From the NCBI GenBank assembly GCA_963742865.1, contig CAVUNW010000077.1, positions 186,001 to 250,000 on the forward strand: a stretch of 64,000 bases of DNA, read 5' to 3'. The DNA is from Bog-532 sp963742865 (lineage in GTDB: Bacteria > Actinomycetota > Actinomycetes > Streptosporangiales > Streptosporangiaceae). The translations under genes and the position numbers were made by a program. The notes under the pieces are model-generated. The model worked only from the letters and a program-made list of their open reading frames with translations, did no database searches and was not told the DNA's origin. Shown piece after piece: positions 43,367-53,742 of this stretch. Numbering within the stretch: the stretch's first letter is position 1; each line of letters begins with the position of its first letter.

Positions 43367-44415
43367 TAGCTTCGTCCCGCTTCCCGCAGCTTGGCCAGCT
43401 GCACGTTCGCGATCATGGCGATGAGGATCGCGCCACCGAAGATGATGTCCAGCGGGTTGGCGCTGATGCCGATGATGCTGAACCCGTCGGTCAGGGTGGC
43501 CAGCACGATCGCGCCCAGGAAGGCGCCCAGGATCGTGCCCACCCCGCCGAGCATGGCCGTGCCGCCGATGACCGCGGCGGTCACCGCGTAGAACATGGGG
43601 GTGTACCCGCCCGATGTCGGGTCGATCGTGTTCGTCTGGAACGCGACCTGCAGGCCGACGAACGCGCCGAGCAGGCCGGTGATCATGAAGTTGCCGTACT
43701 TGATCCGCTTGACCTTGATGCCGGCCTCCTGCGCGCCGAGCAGGTTACCGCCGACCGCGACGGTGTGCAGGCCCCATCGGGTCCGGGTCAGGATGATGTG
43801 GAAGAGGATCACCAGGGCCACCGCCCAGCTGAACTCGGCCCAGCCGAAGCTGCCGATCCAGTGCCCGATGCCCTCCACGGCGGGTGGGATCGGCGACGGC
43901 TGCGCGTGCGAGGTGGTGTTGACCAGGCCCAGCAGCACGAATCCGGTGCCCAGTGTGGTGATGAACGACGGCAACCCGACCGTGACGGTCAGGAAGGCGT
44001 TGATCCAGCCCACCGTCAGCCCCATGAGCAGGGAAATCAGGATCGCGAGGAGACCCGGGAAATGGTAGAAGTCGATCAGGTAGTGCATGAGGAACGCCGA
44101 GAACGTGTAGATGAACCCGACGGACAGGTCGATCTCGCCGCAGATCAGCAGCAGCACTTCGCCGATCGCGATGATGATGATGGGCGCCGCGTCTTGCGAC
44201 AGCCAGGTGGTCAGGTTCGACTTGCCGAGGAAGTTGGAGGAAGCGAGCGCGAAGTAGATGATGAGCGCGATCGTGACCACCAGCACGGTCGCCTCGCGCT
44301 GGCGCAGGAACGCCGCGCCGCTCATTCTGACGAAGCTGAAGGCCCCAGGTCCCGGCGCAGCGCCCCCTGGGTCGCCGCCCGGACGGTCAGTCCTGTTCTC
44401 TACGGCTTCGCTCAC
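43366..44415 (-). CDS. Sugar ABC transporter permease (RbsC/FrcC family)
   Basis: 349 residues with about 10 membrane segments, beginning after a cytoplasmic N-terminus of about 40 residues. The family signature lies in GEVLLLICGEIDLSVGFIYTFSAFLM (GxIDLSVG, about residues 102-127); later segments include GLPSFITTLGTGFVLLGLVN and TAAVIGGTAMLGGVGTILGAF, the conserved loop that contacts the ATPase. A 225-bp gap separates it from the binding-protein gene. Confidence 0.9.
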   Translation of the reverse strand: MSEAVENRTDRPGGDPGGAAPGPGAFSFVRMSGAAFLRQREATVLVVTIALIIYFALASSNFLGKSNLTTWLSQDAAPIIIIAIGEVLLLICGEIDLSVGFIYTFSAFLMHYLIDFYHFPGLLAILISLLMGLTVGWINAFLTVTVGLPSFITTLGTGFVLLGLVNTTSHAQPSPIPPAVEGIGHWIGSFGWAEFSWAVALVILFHIILTRTRWGLHTVAVGGNLLGAQEAGIKVKRIKYGNFMITGLLGAFVGLQVAFQTNTIDPTSGGYTPMFYAVTAAVIGGTAMLGGVGTILGAFLGAIVLATLTDGFSIIGISANPLDIIFGGAILIAMIANVQLAKLREAGRS

Positions 44416-44640
44416 TTTCCTCTTCCGTTCTCTACATCGGTCCTACGCGGTCCCGGCCGTCGCGCGCGTGAGCCTGGGAAGCCCGCGAAGCCGCTGGGTC
44501 CGGTGGGGCCAGGCGCGCCGGCGGGCCACGCCAACCAGTCTTACACCCATCATCAACCCGGACGGTGAGGTGGGCCAGGCACCGACGGCAGGCGGCTCAC
44601 CCTCGTCGGATGGGGGGCGCGCCTGCCGCCGGTGCGGGCG

Positions 44641-45804
44641 TCACGTGCTCGTAGTGGCCGGCAGCGAGGTGATGGCGCCGGACGGGCGCGGGATGTACTT
44701 CTGCGCCGTGGTGGAGCCCTGGAACCGGCTGGCCTTCGCGTACTGGGCCGCGTTGTCCTTGGTGATGATCGTCAGGCCGGTGTCGGTGTCTGGCGGGGTC
44801 AGGGTGCCACCCGACAGGTTGTACAGGTACATGTAGAGCACCGGCAGGAAGCCCTGCAGGTACGGGTCCTGGTAGATGGTGAAGTCCATCAGGCCGCTCT
44901 GGATGTTCGACAGCGTGTTACCCAGGGTGTCGAACCCGCCGGACGGGATCTTCAGGCCAGCACTCTGCAGCGAGGTGCCGAGGAGCTCGGTCGAGCCCGC
45001 GTCCACCGCGAAGGCGCCCTTGAGGCTCTTGTGGCCGAGCAGGTACGCCTTCTCCGCCGGCTGTTCCTGCGCCGTCTCCGCGCCGGTGGCCACCTCGGCG
45101 ATGGTGAAGCCCTTGGGCTTCAGCACCGAGGCGGCGCCGTCGTACCGCGGCTGGATGTTGCCCGTGCCGGGGGTGGCGATGAAGATGACGATGTCGCCGC
45201 CACCCGGGATGAGCTTGGCGATCTCATTGCCCATCTGCTGGCCCGAGATGTAGAGCGCCTGGCCGACGTAGGCCAGACGGTTGGACCCGATCTTGGGCTG
45301 GCCGTTCACGAAGGTGCCGTCCGCGTTGTAGGAAAGCACCGGGATTCCCTGCTGCAGGGCATTCGCGATCGGCGAGGTGAACGCGTTCGCGTCGATGACC
45401 GCCACGGCAATGCCGTCTGCCTTCGCGGAAATGGCGGTGCTCATGTAGTTCGTCATCTGCGAGACGGTCGAGGTTTCCGAGCCGCCCCACTTTGGCGTGG
45501 GCAGGCCGAGCAGCGCTGCGGCATCCTGCAGGCCGTACTGCGTGGGGGTAAAGAACGGGTTTGTCGTGACGTGGTTAACGAACCAGAACTGCCACTTCGG
45601 CGTGCTGGGGAAGTTTCCCACCGTGCTTTTGGTGGTGCCCGCAGTGCTGCTCGACGAGGAGGTACAGGCCGAAATTAGCGCCGAAGCCGCCGCCGTCGCG
45701 CTGAACAGTCCCGCGCCCTTCAGCAGTTTGCGGCGCGCAGGCCCGTCCTTCATGTCGAGGGTCTCTATCGCCTCGTCGACTATAGGGTCGACTTTTTCTT
45801 TCAT
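44641..45804 (-). CDS. Sugar-binding protein of ABC transporter (RbsB-like, Tat/lipoprotein signal)
   Basis: 387 residues from the ATG at 45804, selected because GGAGGT lies 7 bp upstream; longer starts lack a ribosome site. The N-terminus has an unusually long leader before PARRKLLKGAGLFSATAAASA, a twin-arginine-like signal, ending in ISAC. The type I periplasmic-binding fold follows: FWFVNHVTTNPFFTPTQYGLQDAA, DGIAVAVIDANAFTSPIANALQQGIPVLSYNADG and FAVDAGSTELLGTSLQSAGL. Together with the permease and ATPase it makes a CUT2-type importer; the sugar is unknown. A sigma-70-like promoter lies upstream at 46000-46029. Confidence 0.9.
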   Translation of the reverse strand: MKEKVDPIVDEAIETLDMKDGPARRKLLKGAGLFSATAAASALISACTSSSSSTAGTTKSTVGNFPSTPKWQFWFVNHVTTNPFFTPTQYGLQDAAALLGLPTPKWGGSETSTVSQMTNYMSTAISAKADGIAVAVIDANAFTSPIANALQQGIPVLSYNADGTFVNGQPKIGSNRLAYVGQALYISGQQMGNEIAKLIPGGGDIVIFIATPGTGNIQPRYDGAASVLKPKGFTIAEVATGAETAQEQPAEKAYLLGHKSLKGAFAVDAGSTELLGTSLQSAGLKIPSGGFDTLGNTLSNIQSGLMDFTIYQDPYLQGFLPVLYMYLYNLSGGTLTPPDTDTGLTIITKDNAAQYAKASRFQGSTTAQKYIPRPSGAITSLPATTST

Positions 45805-45999
45805 CTGGACCTCCATGGAATTGTCTCGGGACACTCACTGTCCCGAGGCGGACCCACTGCGTTGACAGCATTTTCCGACGAAGTCGTGGCGCGGGCGGAA
45901 AACGCTTCCGCTGTCCGGCCCTGCGCATTTGTGCGGCACGGCGTATCGCTGATTCGTGGCCGGCATCGGGATAGGCCCAAGTCCGACGGAACGCCGTAG

Positions 46000-46029
46000 A
46001 CGCTAAAGCTGCTCATGATCGCATGTCAA
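46000..46029 (-). promoter_or_regulatory. Sigma-70-type promoter for the sugar ABC operon
   Basis: On the minus strand TTGACA (46029-46024) is followed after 18 bp by TAGCGT (46005-46000), matching -35 and TAnnnT -10 elements. Transcription would start near 45993, giving a leader of about 190 nt before the binding-protein ATG at 45804. Confidence 0.5.
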
Positions 46030-46494
46030 GACACCACGCAAACCCTGGGCAGCCGGGATTCGGCCGTCACCGGGATCCGATCTGGACCCGATCCTGGCGG
46101 TGCTCCGGTCTGGCTTTCCCGGCTCTGGCGCTCCCGCCGCCCCGGGGGCAGACTGTGCGGGAACACATCGCGCGAGACGTCACCGGGGACAAGCAGGACC
46201 TCCGTCCGTCGTGGCGGTACCGGCCGGACGCTGATGCCGGTGACCCGGACATGGGCGGCCCGGACGCGGGCGGTCCAGGCGACGTCGGCCCGGGCGCCGG
46301 ACCATCCGGCGCTCACGCCGGAGCGCCCCAGGAGGCGGCCGCCCGCCGCTGGCCTCGGGTATTGCTCCCGGAGTGCCGGTTGGCGCAGGCTGACTGGGCA
46401 CAACCCCTTCAGGGTGTGCATGAGGCCCAGACAGCTCAACGTAACCACAAAGCAATCTCTGCCTCACTTATAACAGAGTTAAACATCATGAGGA

Positions 46495-46508
46495 TGTTAG
46501 CGCTAACA
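46495..46508. promoter_or_regulatory. Perfect LacI-type palindrome
   Basis: TGTTAGCGCTAACA is a perfect 14-bp palindrome with the central CG step typical of LacI/GalR-family operators. It is in the AT-rich part of the divergent region, about 480 bp before deoR-like gene start and 690 bp before the binding-protein gene. No LacI-family gene is present in the window. Confidence 0.55.
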
Positions 46509-46986
46509 AGTAACTGTTTGGCAACGAACGCGAAACACAATCGCCACGCTGAGCAGCGATGCTGGCAGCCCTCCGAAGTGACCGCTGAGCGGCCTGAGGA
46601 CGTTTTGATCATGCACTCTGTTAGTTCAGAGGTTCTTCAGAGACAATGTGACTAGATTCGAACTGTTGTCAGAAGATAATCGTTTAACTTCGCACAGTAA
46701 CCCTATCGCCGGGAGGGGGGTTCCGGCGGTGAATGGCACAGGAACCATCGCCGCCGCTAGACGTTATCCTCAGAAGAGGACATTTTCGGTCGTGGGGGTT
46801 CACAATGAGTTCGGCGACGGCTAGTCGTGTTTGCTCACAGTCAACCACGTCGTCACTCTGTGCATCCGACAGCCGCAACCGGAACCGAACAGTGAATATG
46901 AACGTCTCAGAAGAGACGGATGGCGGACTTGGGCGCCACCCGGGCACGGGCCCGGCGGCGCCTCCGCATGAAAGAGGAGGCTACGG

Positions 46987-47799
46987 ATGCTTGCCCGGCA
47001 TCGGCAGTCGCTGATCCTCCAGGCTGTCCGCAGCGACGGCAGCGCAAGAGTCAGCGATCTTACCCAGCAACTCGGAGTCTCGGACATGACCGTCCGCCGG
47101 GACCTGGAGGCCCTCGCAAGAGACGGCCTGATCGAGAAGGTTCACGGCGGAGCAGTTCTGCCCGGAACACCAACCAGCAGTCACGAGCCCGGCTTTGAGG
47201 CCAAGCTCGTACTCGAGCAGCCGGAAAAGGCAGCGATCGGGAGGGCAGCGGCCAGTTTGGTCAAGCCCGGCACCGCAATCGCCCTGTCCGCCGGCACCAC
47301 GACGTTCGCGCTGGCCCAGTGCCTCCTCGACGTCCCCGGACTGACGATTGTGACCAACTCGCTGCGCGTGATGAACCTGTTCAGCAGCGCACGGCCCACC
47401 AACGGGTCACACACGTCAGTCATCCTGACCGGAGGCATCCGCACTCCGTCGGACGCGCTGGTCGGTCCTGTTGCCGACCTGACCGTCCGGTCACTCCACT
47501 TCGACACGTTGTTCCTCGGCTGCCACGGGATCGACCCGGACGCCGGGCTCACCACTCCTAACCTGGCCGAATCCGAGACGAACCGCACGTTCATCAAGCT
47601 GGCCCGCCGCGTGGTCGTGGTTGCTGACCACACCAAGTGGGGACTGGTCAGCCTGAGCTCGTTCGCGAACCTCAACGAGGTCGACGTGCTGGTTACCGAC
47701 GACGAGCTCCCGTCCGGGATCCGCGAAGCGGCCTCCGAGAAGGTCAGCGAGATCATCGTGGCCGAGGGCATGCCCGCAGCTCGGGTGGCCCGCGGCTAA
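46987..47799 (+). CDS. DeoR family transcriptional regulator
   Basis: 270 residues from the ATG at 46987. The N-terminal DeoR helix-turn-helix (ARHRQSLILQAVRSDGSARVSDLTQQLGVSDMTVRRDLEALARDGLIEKVHGGA, by ends) has the family SDMTVRRDL and VHGGA motifs. The sugar-phosphate sensing domain carries GTAIALSAGTTTFALAQCL, LTIVTNSLRVMNL and LVGPVADLTVRSLHFDTLFLG. DeoR proteins typically repress sugar transport and catabolism until a phosphorylated sugar binds. It is divergent from the ABC operon and is its likely regulator, while the LacI-type palindrome between them suggests a second input. Confidence 0.92.
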   Translation: MLARHRQSLILQAVRSDGSARVSDLTQQLGVSDMTVRRDLEALARDGLIEKVHGGAVLPGTPTSSHEPGFEAKLVLEQPEKAAIGRAAASLVKPGTAIALSAGTTTFALAQCLLDVPGLTIVTNSLRVMNLFSSARPTNGSHTSVILTGGIRTPSDALVGPVADLTVRSLHFDTLFLGCHGIDPDAGLTTPNLAESETNRTFIKLARRVVVVADHTKWGLVSLSSFANLNEVDVLVTDDELPSGIREAASEKVSEIIVAEGMPAARVARG

Positions 47800-47896
47800 C
47801 TGGCTGGTCCGGCAAGACGCCGGTGCCGGTCAGCACCGGGGATGGGGACAGCCCGGGCGGGCGCGGGAACGACGCGCAGGGCTCGGGCCATTGGGG

Positions 47897-47925
47897 AGCG
47901 GGGTCACGCTGAGCGTGGCCCCGCT
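47897..47925 (+). terminator. Hairpin terminator after the DeoR gene
   Basis: AGCGGGGTCACGC and GCGTGGCCCCGCT form a 13-bp stem, with one G-T pair, around TGA. It lies about 100 bp after the DeoR stop. The surrounding stretch 47800-48111 holds nothing else recognisable. Confidence 0.65.
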
Positions 47926-48111
47926 ACTTCGTACTGCTGCGTGCCACTTTGCGCTTCTGCCTGCGCCCGTCTGCTGGATTGCCGCATGCCGCACATGAGG
48001 GCCCTCGAGTTGAGTCCCTGCTTCCTCGGCAACCAGGTGCTCGCGCCGGACTGCCGCCCGCACAAGCTGCCCCTCGGAGCGCGCGGAGAGGGCGGGAGCC
48101 GACGCGGGGGA

Positions 48112-49266
<1,155 letters not shown>

Positions 49267-49547
49267 CTTCCCCATCCGATCGATTAGTCGGTATCCCTGC
49301 GGTAGTGTCGCTGGCCGGGCCGACGGCCAGGCTGGCGCTCCCCGCGGAGCCCGGCACCGTCTCCGGTCCATCTACCAGTCTCCCAGGACCAGCCTGCCAC
49401 CACGTACGGCACACCGGCCTTGACTGACGCTTGCGTCACGGAGCCTTCCCGCGGTGTTCGCGCGCCGTCCACCCGTGCCGTCTACCGCGCTGGCATCGAG
49501 CCCACGCCACGGCGGCTGACCCGCGGGGCCCAGCCTACCCAGCCACG

Positions 49548-50738
49548 CTAGGTGAGGCGGATGGGGTTGACCAGGTCGGCGAGGATCAGGATGACGCCGA
49601 AGAATACGAGGATGGCGAACACGCCCACGCTGACCGGGACGAGCTTCGTCATGTCCACCAGGCCCGGGTCGGACCGGCCGCGAAGGCGCGCGAACCAGGC
49701 CCGGAGGCGCTCGAAGATCACGACGGCGATGTGGCCGCCGTCCAGCGGCAGCAGCGGCACCAGGTTGAACGCGCCGACGAAGATGTTCAGCGAGGCCATG
49801 ATCAGCAGGACGTAGTCGACCTTGACCTGCCAGCCAACGTTCGCCGACACGACGGAGCCGGTGATCTCGCCCGCGCCCACCACGCTGGTGACCTGGCCCG
49901 CCGACGTGCTCGCGCGGTTCTTGGCGAACAGGTGCGGGATGGCCGACGGGAGGTTGCCGATCTCCTTGGCCGAACCGGTCAGCACCTGGCCGAACATCGA
50001 TCCCGCGTAGGTGACCGAACGGACCGGGCTGTAGCGCTGGAAGACGTTGGAATCCTGGATTCCGAGGTAGGACCCGGACCTCCCGCTCACGGAGGCCAGC
50101 GTGACGTGGAGCGTGTGCTGATGTCCGTTCCGGATCACAACGACCGGTACGGTCCGATGCGCCGGCGTGTCGCGGATGTCGTTGCCGAGCGCGGTCCAGG
50201 TGCTCACCGGCTTGCCGTCGAACGAGACGACCTTGTCGCCCGCACGCAGGCCGGCCGCCTTCGCGGGAGACGGGCTGTCGCCGGGGGCGCACGTCCCGGT
50301 GCTGAAGGCCTTGGCGTTCGCGGGGACGCACGAGCTGACCGGGCCGAGCTGGGTGGTGTTGTTGTTGTCCAGCCCGATCATGGCGGCCAGCAGGAACAAC
50401 AGCACGAAGGCCAGCACGAAATGCATGAACGACCCGGCGAACAGCACGATCAGGCGCTGCCAGGCCGGATGCCGGCGGAACGAGCGCGGCTCATCGGCCG
50501 GGTCGACCTCGTCCATCGAGGTCATGCCGGTGATCTTGACGAATCCGCCGAGGGGCAGCGCCTTGATCCCGTACTCGGTCTCGCCCCGCTTCGTCGACCA
50601 CAGCGTCGTGCCGAAGCCGACGAAGTACTGGGTGACCTTCATGCCGAACTTCTTGGCCGTGGCGAAGTGGCCGAACTCGTGCAGCATGACGGAAAAGAGC
50701 AAGGCGGCAATGAAGATAACCCAGCCGAGCAGGCTCAC
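49548..50738 (-). CDS. rseP: RIP metalloprotease, site-2 protease family M50
   Basis: 396 residues with four predicted membrane segments. The zinc site HEFGH is in the first segment (residues 20-24, LFSVMLHEFGHFATAKKFG) and the third ligand in LVPLLPLDGGHIAVVIFE near the C-terminus. One PDZ domain lies between (AAGLRAGDKVVSFDGKPVSTWTAL). The central luminal loop GLDNNNTTQLGPVSSCVPANAKAFSTGTCAPG has two cysteines, as in mycobacterial Rip1 orthologues. These proteases cleave anti-sigma factors in the membrane. It starts 13 bp after dxr and is followed by ispG. Confidence 0.94.
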   Translation of the reverse strand: MSLLGWVIFIAALLFSVMLHEFGHFATAKKFGMKVTQYFVGFGTTLWSTKRGETEYGIKALPLGGFVKITGMTSMDEVDPADEPRSFRRHPAWQRLIVLFAGSFMHFVLAFVLLFLLAAMIGLDNNNTTQLGPVSSCVPANAKAFSTGTCAPGDSPSPAKAAGLRAGDKVVSFDGKPVSTWTALGNDIRDTPAHRTVPVVVIRNGHQHTLHVTLASVSGRSGSYLGIQDSNVFQRYSPVRSVTYAGSMFGQVLTGSAKEIGNLPSAIPHLFAKNRASTSAGQVTSVVGAGEITGSVVSANVGWQVKVDYVLLIMASLNIFVGAFNLVPLLPLDGGHIAVVIFERLRAWFARLRGRSDPGLVDMTKLVPVSVGVFAILVFFGVILILADLVNPIRLT

Positions 50739-50751
50739 AGTTGCTCCTGCC

Positions 50752-52113
50752 TCATGAAGCTGTCTCTCCCTCGCTGTTTAGCTCCCGCGCCCGCCGCCGC
50801 GCCCACGCATCGACCGCGAGCACGTCCTCCAGGGTGGCAACGCCCACCCGGGACACGTCGTGCTCCGAGATTACCCGGGCCACCGTGTCGACGATCCCGG
50901 TAAATGGGATCTTCCCGGCCATAAAGGCATCGAGGCACTCCTCGTTGGCCGCGTTATAGACGGCCGGCGCGGTGCCGCCCGCGGCGGCCGCCTCGCGGGC
51001 GAGCCGGACGGCGGGGAACGCCTCCTCATCGAGCGGCTCGAACGTCCAGGTGGCCGCCTTGGTCCAGTCCAGCCCGGGCGCCGCATCCGGGACCCGGTCG
51101 GGCCAGGCCATGGCCAGCGCGATGGGCAGCCGCATGTCCGGCGGGCTGGCCATCGCGATCGTGGCCCCGTCGGTGTACTCGACCATGGAGTGCACGATCG
51201 ACTGGGGATGGACGACGACAGCGATGCGGTCCAGGTCCACGCCGAACAGCAGGTACGCCTCGATCAGTTCCAGGCCCTTGTTGACCAGGGTGGCGCTGTT
51301 CAGCGTGTTCGACGGCCCCATGTTCCAGGTGGGGTGGGACAGGGCCTGCTCGGGCGTGACCGTGGCCAGCCGGTCCCGGCTCCAGCCGCGGAACGGCCCG
51401 CCGCTCGCGGTGAGCACGAGCCGGCGCACCTCGTCCGGGGCACCCCCGCGCAGGCACTGCGCGATCGTGGAGTGCTCGGAGTCGACCGGGACAATCTGCC
51501 CGGGAGCGGCCCGCTGGGTGACCAGTGAGCCGCCGGTGATGAGCGACTCCTTGTTGGCGAGAGCGAGGGTGCGCCCGGCGTCCAGCGCGGAGATCGTCGC
51601 AGCCAGGCCGACCGCGCCGGTCACGCCGTTCAGCACGACGTCACAGGGCCACGCGGCGGCGGCGGTGACGGCCTCGGGGCCCGCGAGCACCTCGGGGATC
51701 CGGATTGCCGCCCGCCCGCGCGCGGCCTGGGGCGCCTGCGGAGTCACAGTCGCCCAGCCGCTCTGTGCGGACCGGGCCCCCGCGGACAGTCGCGCCGCGG
51801 AAAGTCCCTCCGCGGTCAGGCCCTCCCCGGTCAGGGCGTCCGGGTTCAGTGCCTCCGCGGACAGGGCGGCGAGCACGTCAGCCCGCGCGCTCGGCTGGGC
51901 CACGGCGACCGACGGCACGCCGAACTCGATGGCCTGCTGGGCGAGCAGGGCGGGATTGCCGCCCCCGGCCGCGAGCCCGGCCACCCGGAACCGGTCCGGG
52001 TTCCGCCGGATCACGTCCAGCGCCTGGGTACCGATCAACCCGGTCGAGCCGAGGATGACGACATCCCGCGGCCGGGCACCGTGGGCGGCCGAGCCGCCTG
52101 CGGAAGCTTCCAC
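50752..52113 (-). CDS. dxr: 1-deoxy-D-xylulose 5-phosphate reductoisomerase with a pentapeptide-type insertion
   Basis: 453 residues, about 50 longer than normal. DVVILGSTGLIGTQALDVI (NADPH loop), VNGVTGAVGL-type block LNGVTGAVGLAATISAL, ALANKESLITGG, VPVDSEHSTIAQCL and ASGGPFRGW (metal and substrate sites) and the HPTWNMGPSNTLNSATLVNKGLE segment are all intact. Between the first Rossmann strands, residues about 84-138, is an insertion starting SAEAL-NPDAL-TGEGL-TAEGL-SAARL, a five-residue repeat encoded by a 15-bp DNA repeat. Dxr commits DXP to the MEP pathway. The insertion is distant from the active site and probably tolerated. Confidence 0.95.
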   Translation of the reverse strand: MEASAGGSAAHGARPRDVVILGSTGLIGTQALDVIRRNPDRFRVAGLAAGGGNPALLAQQAIEFGVPSVAVAQPSARADVLAALSAEALNPDALTGEGLTAEGLSAARLSAGARSAQSGWATVTPQAPQAARGRAAIRIPEVLAGPEAVTAAAAWPCDVVLNGVTGAVGLAATISALDAGRTLALANKESLITGGSLVTQRAAPGQIVPVDSEHSTIAQCLRGGAPDEVRRLVLTASGGPFRGWSRDRLATVTPEQALSHPTWNMGPSNTLNSATLVNKGLELIEAYLLFGVDLDRIAVVVHPQSIVHSMVEYTDGATIAMASPPDMRLPIALAMAWPDRVPDAAPGLDWTKAATWTFEPLDEEAFPAVRLAREAAAAGGTAPAVYNAANEECLDAFMAGKIPFTGIVDTVARVISEHDVSRVGVATLEDVLAVDAWARRRARELNSEGETAS

Positions 52114-52189
52114 GGACCCATTCTGGCCTCTCGGTGGCCCGGACCGCGAACCCGCCGGCGCCCATAATTTTCCCTAACGGACGTGGGTA

Positions 52190-52210
52190 TCCGTTACCCC
52201 TGGTAACGGA
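52190..52210 (-). terminator. Hairpin overlapping the stop of the binding lipoprotein gene
   Basis: TCCGTTACC and GGTAACGGA pair perfectly over 9 bp with a 3-nt loop. The stem includes the TAA stop of the leftward gene ending at 52194. Because the hairpin begins before the stop codon, it may act as a terminator just after translation ends. Confidence 0.5.
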
Positions 52211-53642
52211 GCCCTCCGCGGACCGGGTCACGGACCACGCCTAGCGGACGAGTGCCCGCTGCGAGCGGGCCGGGCGCGGCTATCCCGCGCTGCTGGCCGG
52301 GGCCGGGCTCGCCGGTGACGCGCTGCCAGGCCGTCTGCCACTGGAAGTAGTCCGTGCAGCCGGTTTGCCCGTTCCCGCAGTCGCCGACTGGGAGGTGCTC
52401 GAAGACCAGGTTCCGCGCGGTGTCCAGGCTCGCTTCGTGGTACTCGGTGCAGTTGGCGGCGGCGGGGCCCCGGCAGGCGGCCGGATTCGCGGGCGCGGTG
52501 CTGGTCCACGCGGAGACGCGTTCCTGCACGTAGGCCGAGGCCGACCAGGAAAGCCACTGGTACATGCATGGGCTGTTCGAGGCCTGAGACGTCATCATCC
52601 ACGACAGCACGTTCACGACCGCCGAACCGGACCCGGCCGCCGTGGTGGGGACCGGCACGCCCGCGGTGGGCAGGCCCGCCCGGGACATCTGCACGATCTG
52701 ATGGCTGAGAACGGCGCCGAGCAGATCCTGCCCGTCGCCGAGCTGCCCGATCACCGAGCTGTCCTGCGACCAGAAGGTGTCCACGTGGTGCCGGACCGCG
52801 CTCACCGCCTGCTGGGCCGCGGCGAACTGGGGCTTGGTGAGCTCGAAGGGGTCCGAAATGCCCAGCGACGGCTGAGCCGACTTCAGGTAGAGCGCCGCGA
52901 GCGCCAGCGTCACCGGGGAGTCCGGCATTGTGATCTTCCCGGAGTAGCGCGCGGCCGAGGCCGGGGCGAACAGCGACGTCCAGCTCTGCGGGGCGGGCTT
53001 CACCTTGCCCGTGTCGTAGCCCGTCACGTAGGAGTCCCAGCTGTACGGCAGCCCGTAGACCTGGCCGCCGGACAGCTCGCTGGGCGCGTTACGGAGCCGG
53101 GAGCTGAGCTGGGAGTACCCCGTGACGCGCTGGACGTTCAGCGGCTGGAGGGCCTTCACCTTGACGAGCTGCCCGAGCACTTCCGGGGAACCGAGAACTC
53201 CGCTGTAGTAGGACCGGCCGACGCCGCGGTTGATGTAGTTGATGGCCTGGGCGTCGGTGCTGGCGTTCTTCAGCTCGACCTGGCAGCCGGTGCGCTGCTC
53301 GAACGGCGTCACCCAGTCGTACCGGGGGTCGACGTTGCCGTTCTGAACGGGGCCGGGAATGACCACCAGCCGGATGAGGCCCCGGCTGGCGGCGGCCGAA
53401 GCCCCGCCGGTGCCGGACGCAGTGGCCGCGGGGGACGCACTGGCCGCGGGGGACGCACTGGCCGCGGGGGACGACCCGGTACTGGTCCCAGTGCACCCGG
53501 CCAGCACCACCAGCAACCCGGCCAGCGCAGGCAGCACGACGGATAGCCGCCGACGGCGGGTCGCGTACCCTCCCCGTTCCCGGCCCCGGTTCCCGCGCTC
53601 AGCCTCCTGGCGCGATCGCGCGTCCAGCGCTTGTCCGCTCAC
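52194..53642 (-). CDS. Polyamine/iron-type ABC substrate-binding lipoprotein (PotD-like), orphan
   Basis: 482 residues. Four arginines precede a hydrophobic segment with lipobox (LSVVLPALAGLLVVLAGC, Cys about residue 49), then a Ser/Ala/Pro linker coded by 18-bp DNA repeats. The binding domain resembles PotD-like proteins: DPRYDWVTPFEQRTGCQVELKNASTDAQAINYI, GQVYGLPYSWDSYVTGYDTGKV and DSPVTLALAALYLKSAQPSLG. Several cysteines in the C-terminal 100 residues (CRGPAAANC, CGNGQTGC) may form disulfides. No permease or ATPase adjoins it. The last 25 residues are non-conserved. The start is uncertain; GTG 53642 is used. Confidence 0.8.
   Translation of the reverse strand: MSGQALDARSRQEAERGNRGRERGGYATRRRRLSVVLPALAGLLVVLAGCTGTSTGSSPAASASPAASASPAATASGTGGASAAASRGLIRLVVIPGPVQNGNVDPRYDWVTPFEQRTGCQVELKNASTDAQAINYINRGVGRSYYSGVLGSPEVLGQLVKVKALQPLNVQRVTGYSQLSSRLRNAPSELSGGQVYGLPYSWDSYVTGYDTGKVKPAPQSWTSLFAPASAARYSGKITMPDSPVTLALAALYLKSAQPSLGISDPFELTKPQFAAAQQAVSAVRHHVDTFWSQDSSVIGQLGDGQDLLGAVLSHQIVQMSRAGLPTAGVPVPTTAAGSGSAVVNVLSWMMTSQASNSPCMYQWLSWSASAYVQERVSAWTSTAPANPAACRGPAAANCTEYHEASLDTARNLVFEHLPVGDCGNGQTGCTDYFQWQTAWQRVTGEPGPGQQRGIAAPGPLAAGTRPLGVVRDPVRGGLRYQG
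53416..53469. repeat. Three 18-bp repeats in the lipoprotein linker
   Basis: Units GACGCAGTGGCCGCGGGG, GACGCACTGGCCGCGGGG and the same again (53416, 53434, 53452) encode the SPAASA-type linker repeats after the lipobox. Length variation here would change only the tether between membrane and binding domain. Confidence 0.8.
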
Positions 53643-53742
53643 GGATTCATGAGCTTATCCGGCCGCGGCCGGCCCCGGCTCGCGGACCCACGCATCCCGG
53701 GCAAATCATCCGCGCTCCCCGGCGCGGACGCGGTGCTGGCCG

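Larger units (their letters stand above)
45805..46986. other. 1.2-kb divergent regulatory region of the sugar ABC operon and DeoR gene
   Basis: No supported gene lies here; a 140-residue minus-strand frame at 46026-46448 lacks recognisable features. The part from 46440 to 46700 is markedly AT-richer than the genome and contains a perfect palindrome (46495-46508). The DeoR start at 46987 has a GAGGAGGC ribosome site. The size suggests a complex control region, or the remains of a lost gene in 46030-46440. Confidence 0.5.

Noticed and set aside
46026..46448. 140-residue minus-strand gene in the ABC/DeoR spacer
   Set aside because: No motif, no ribosome site and arginine/proline-rich composition typical of non-coding GC-rich DNA.
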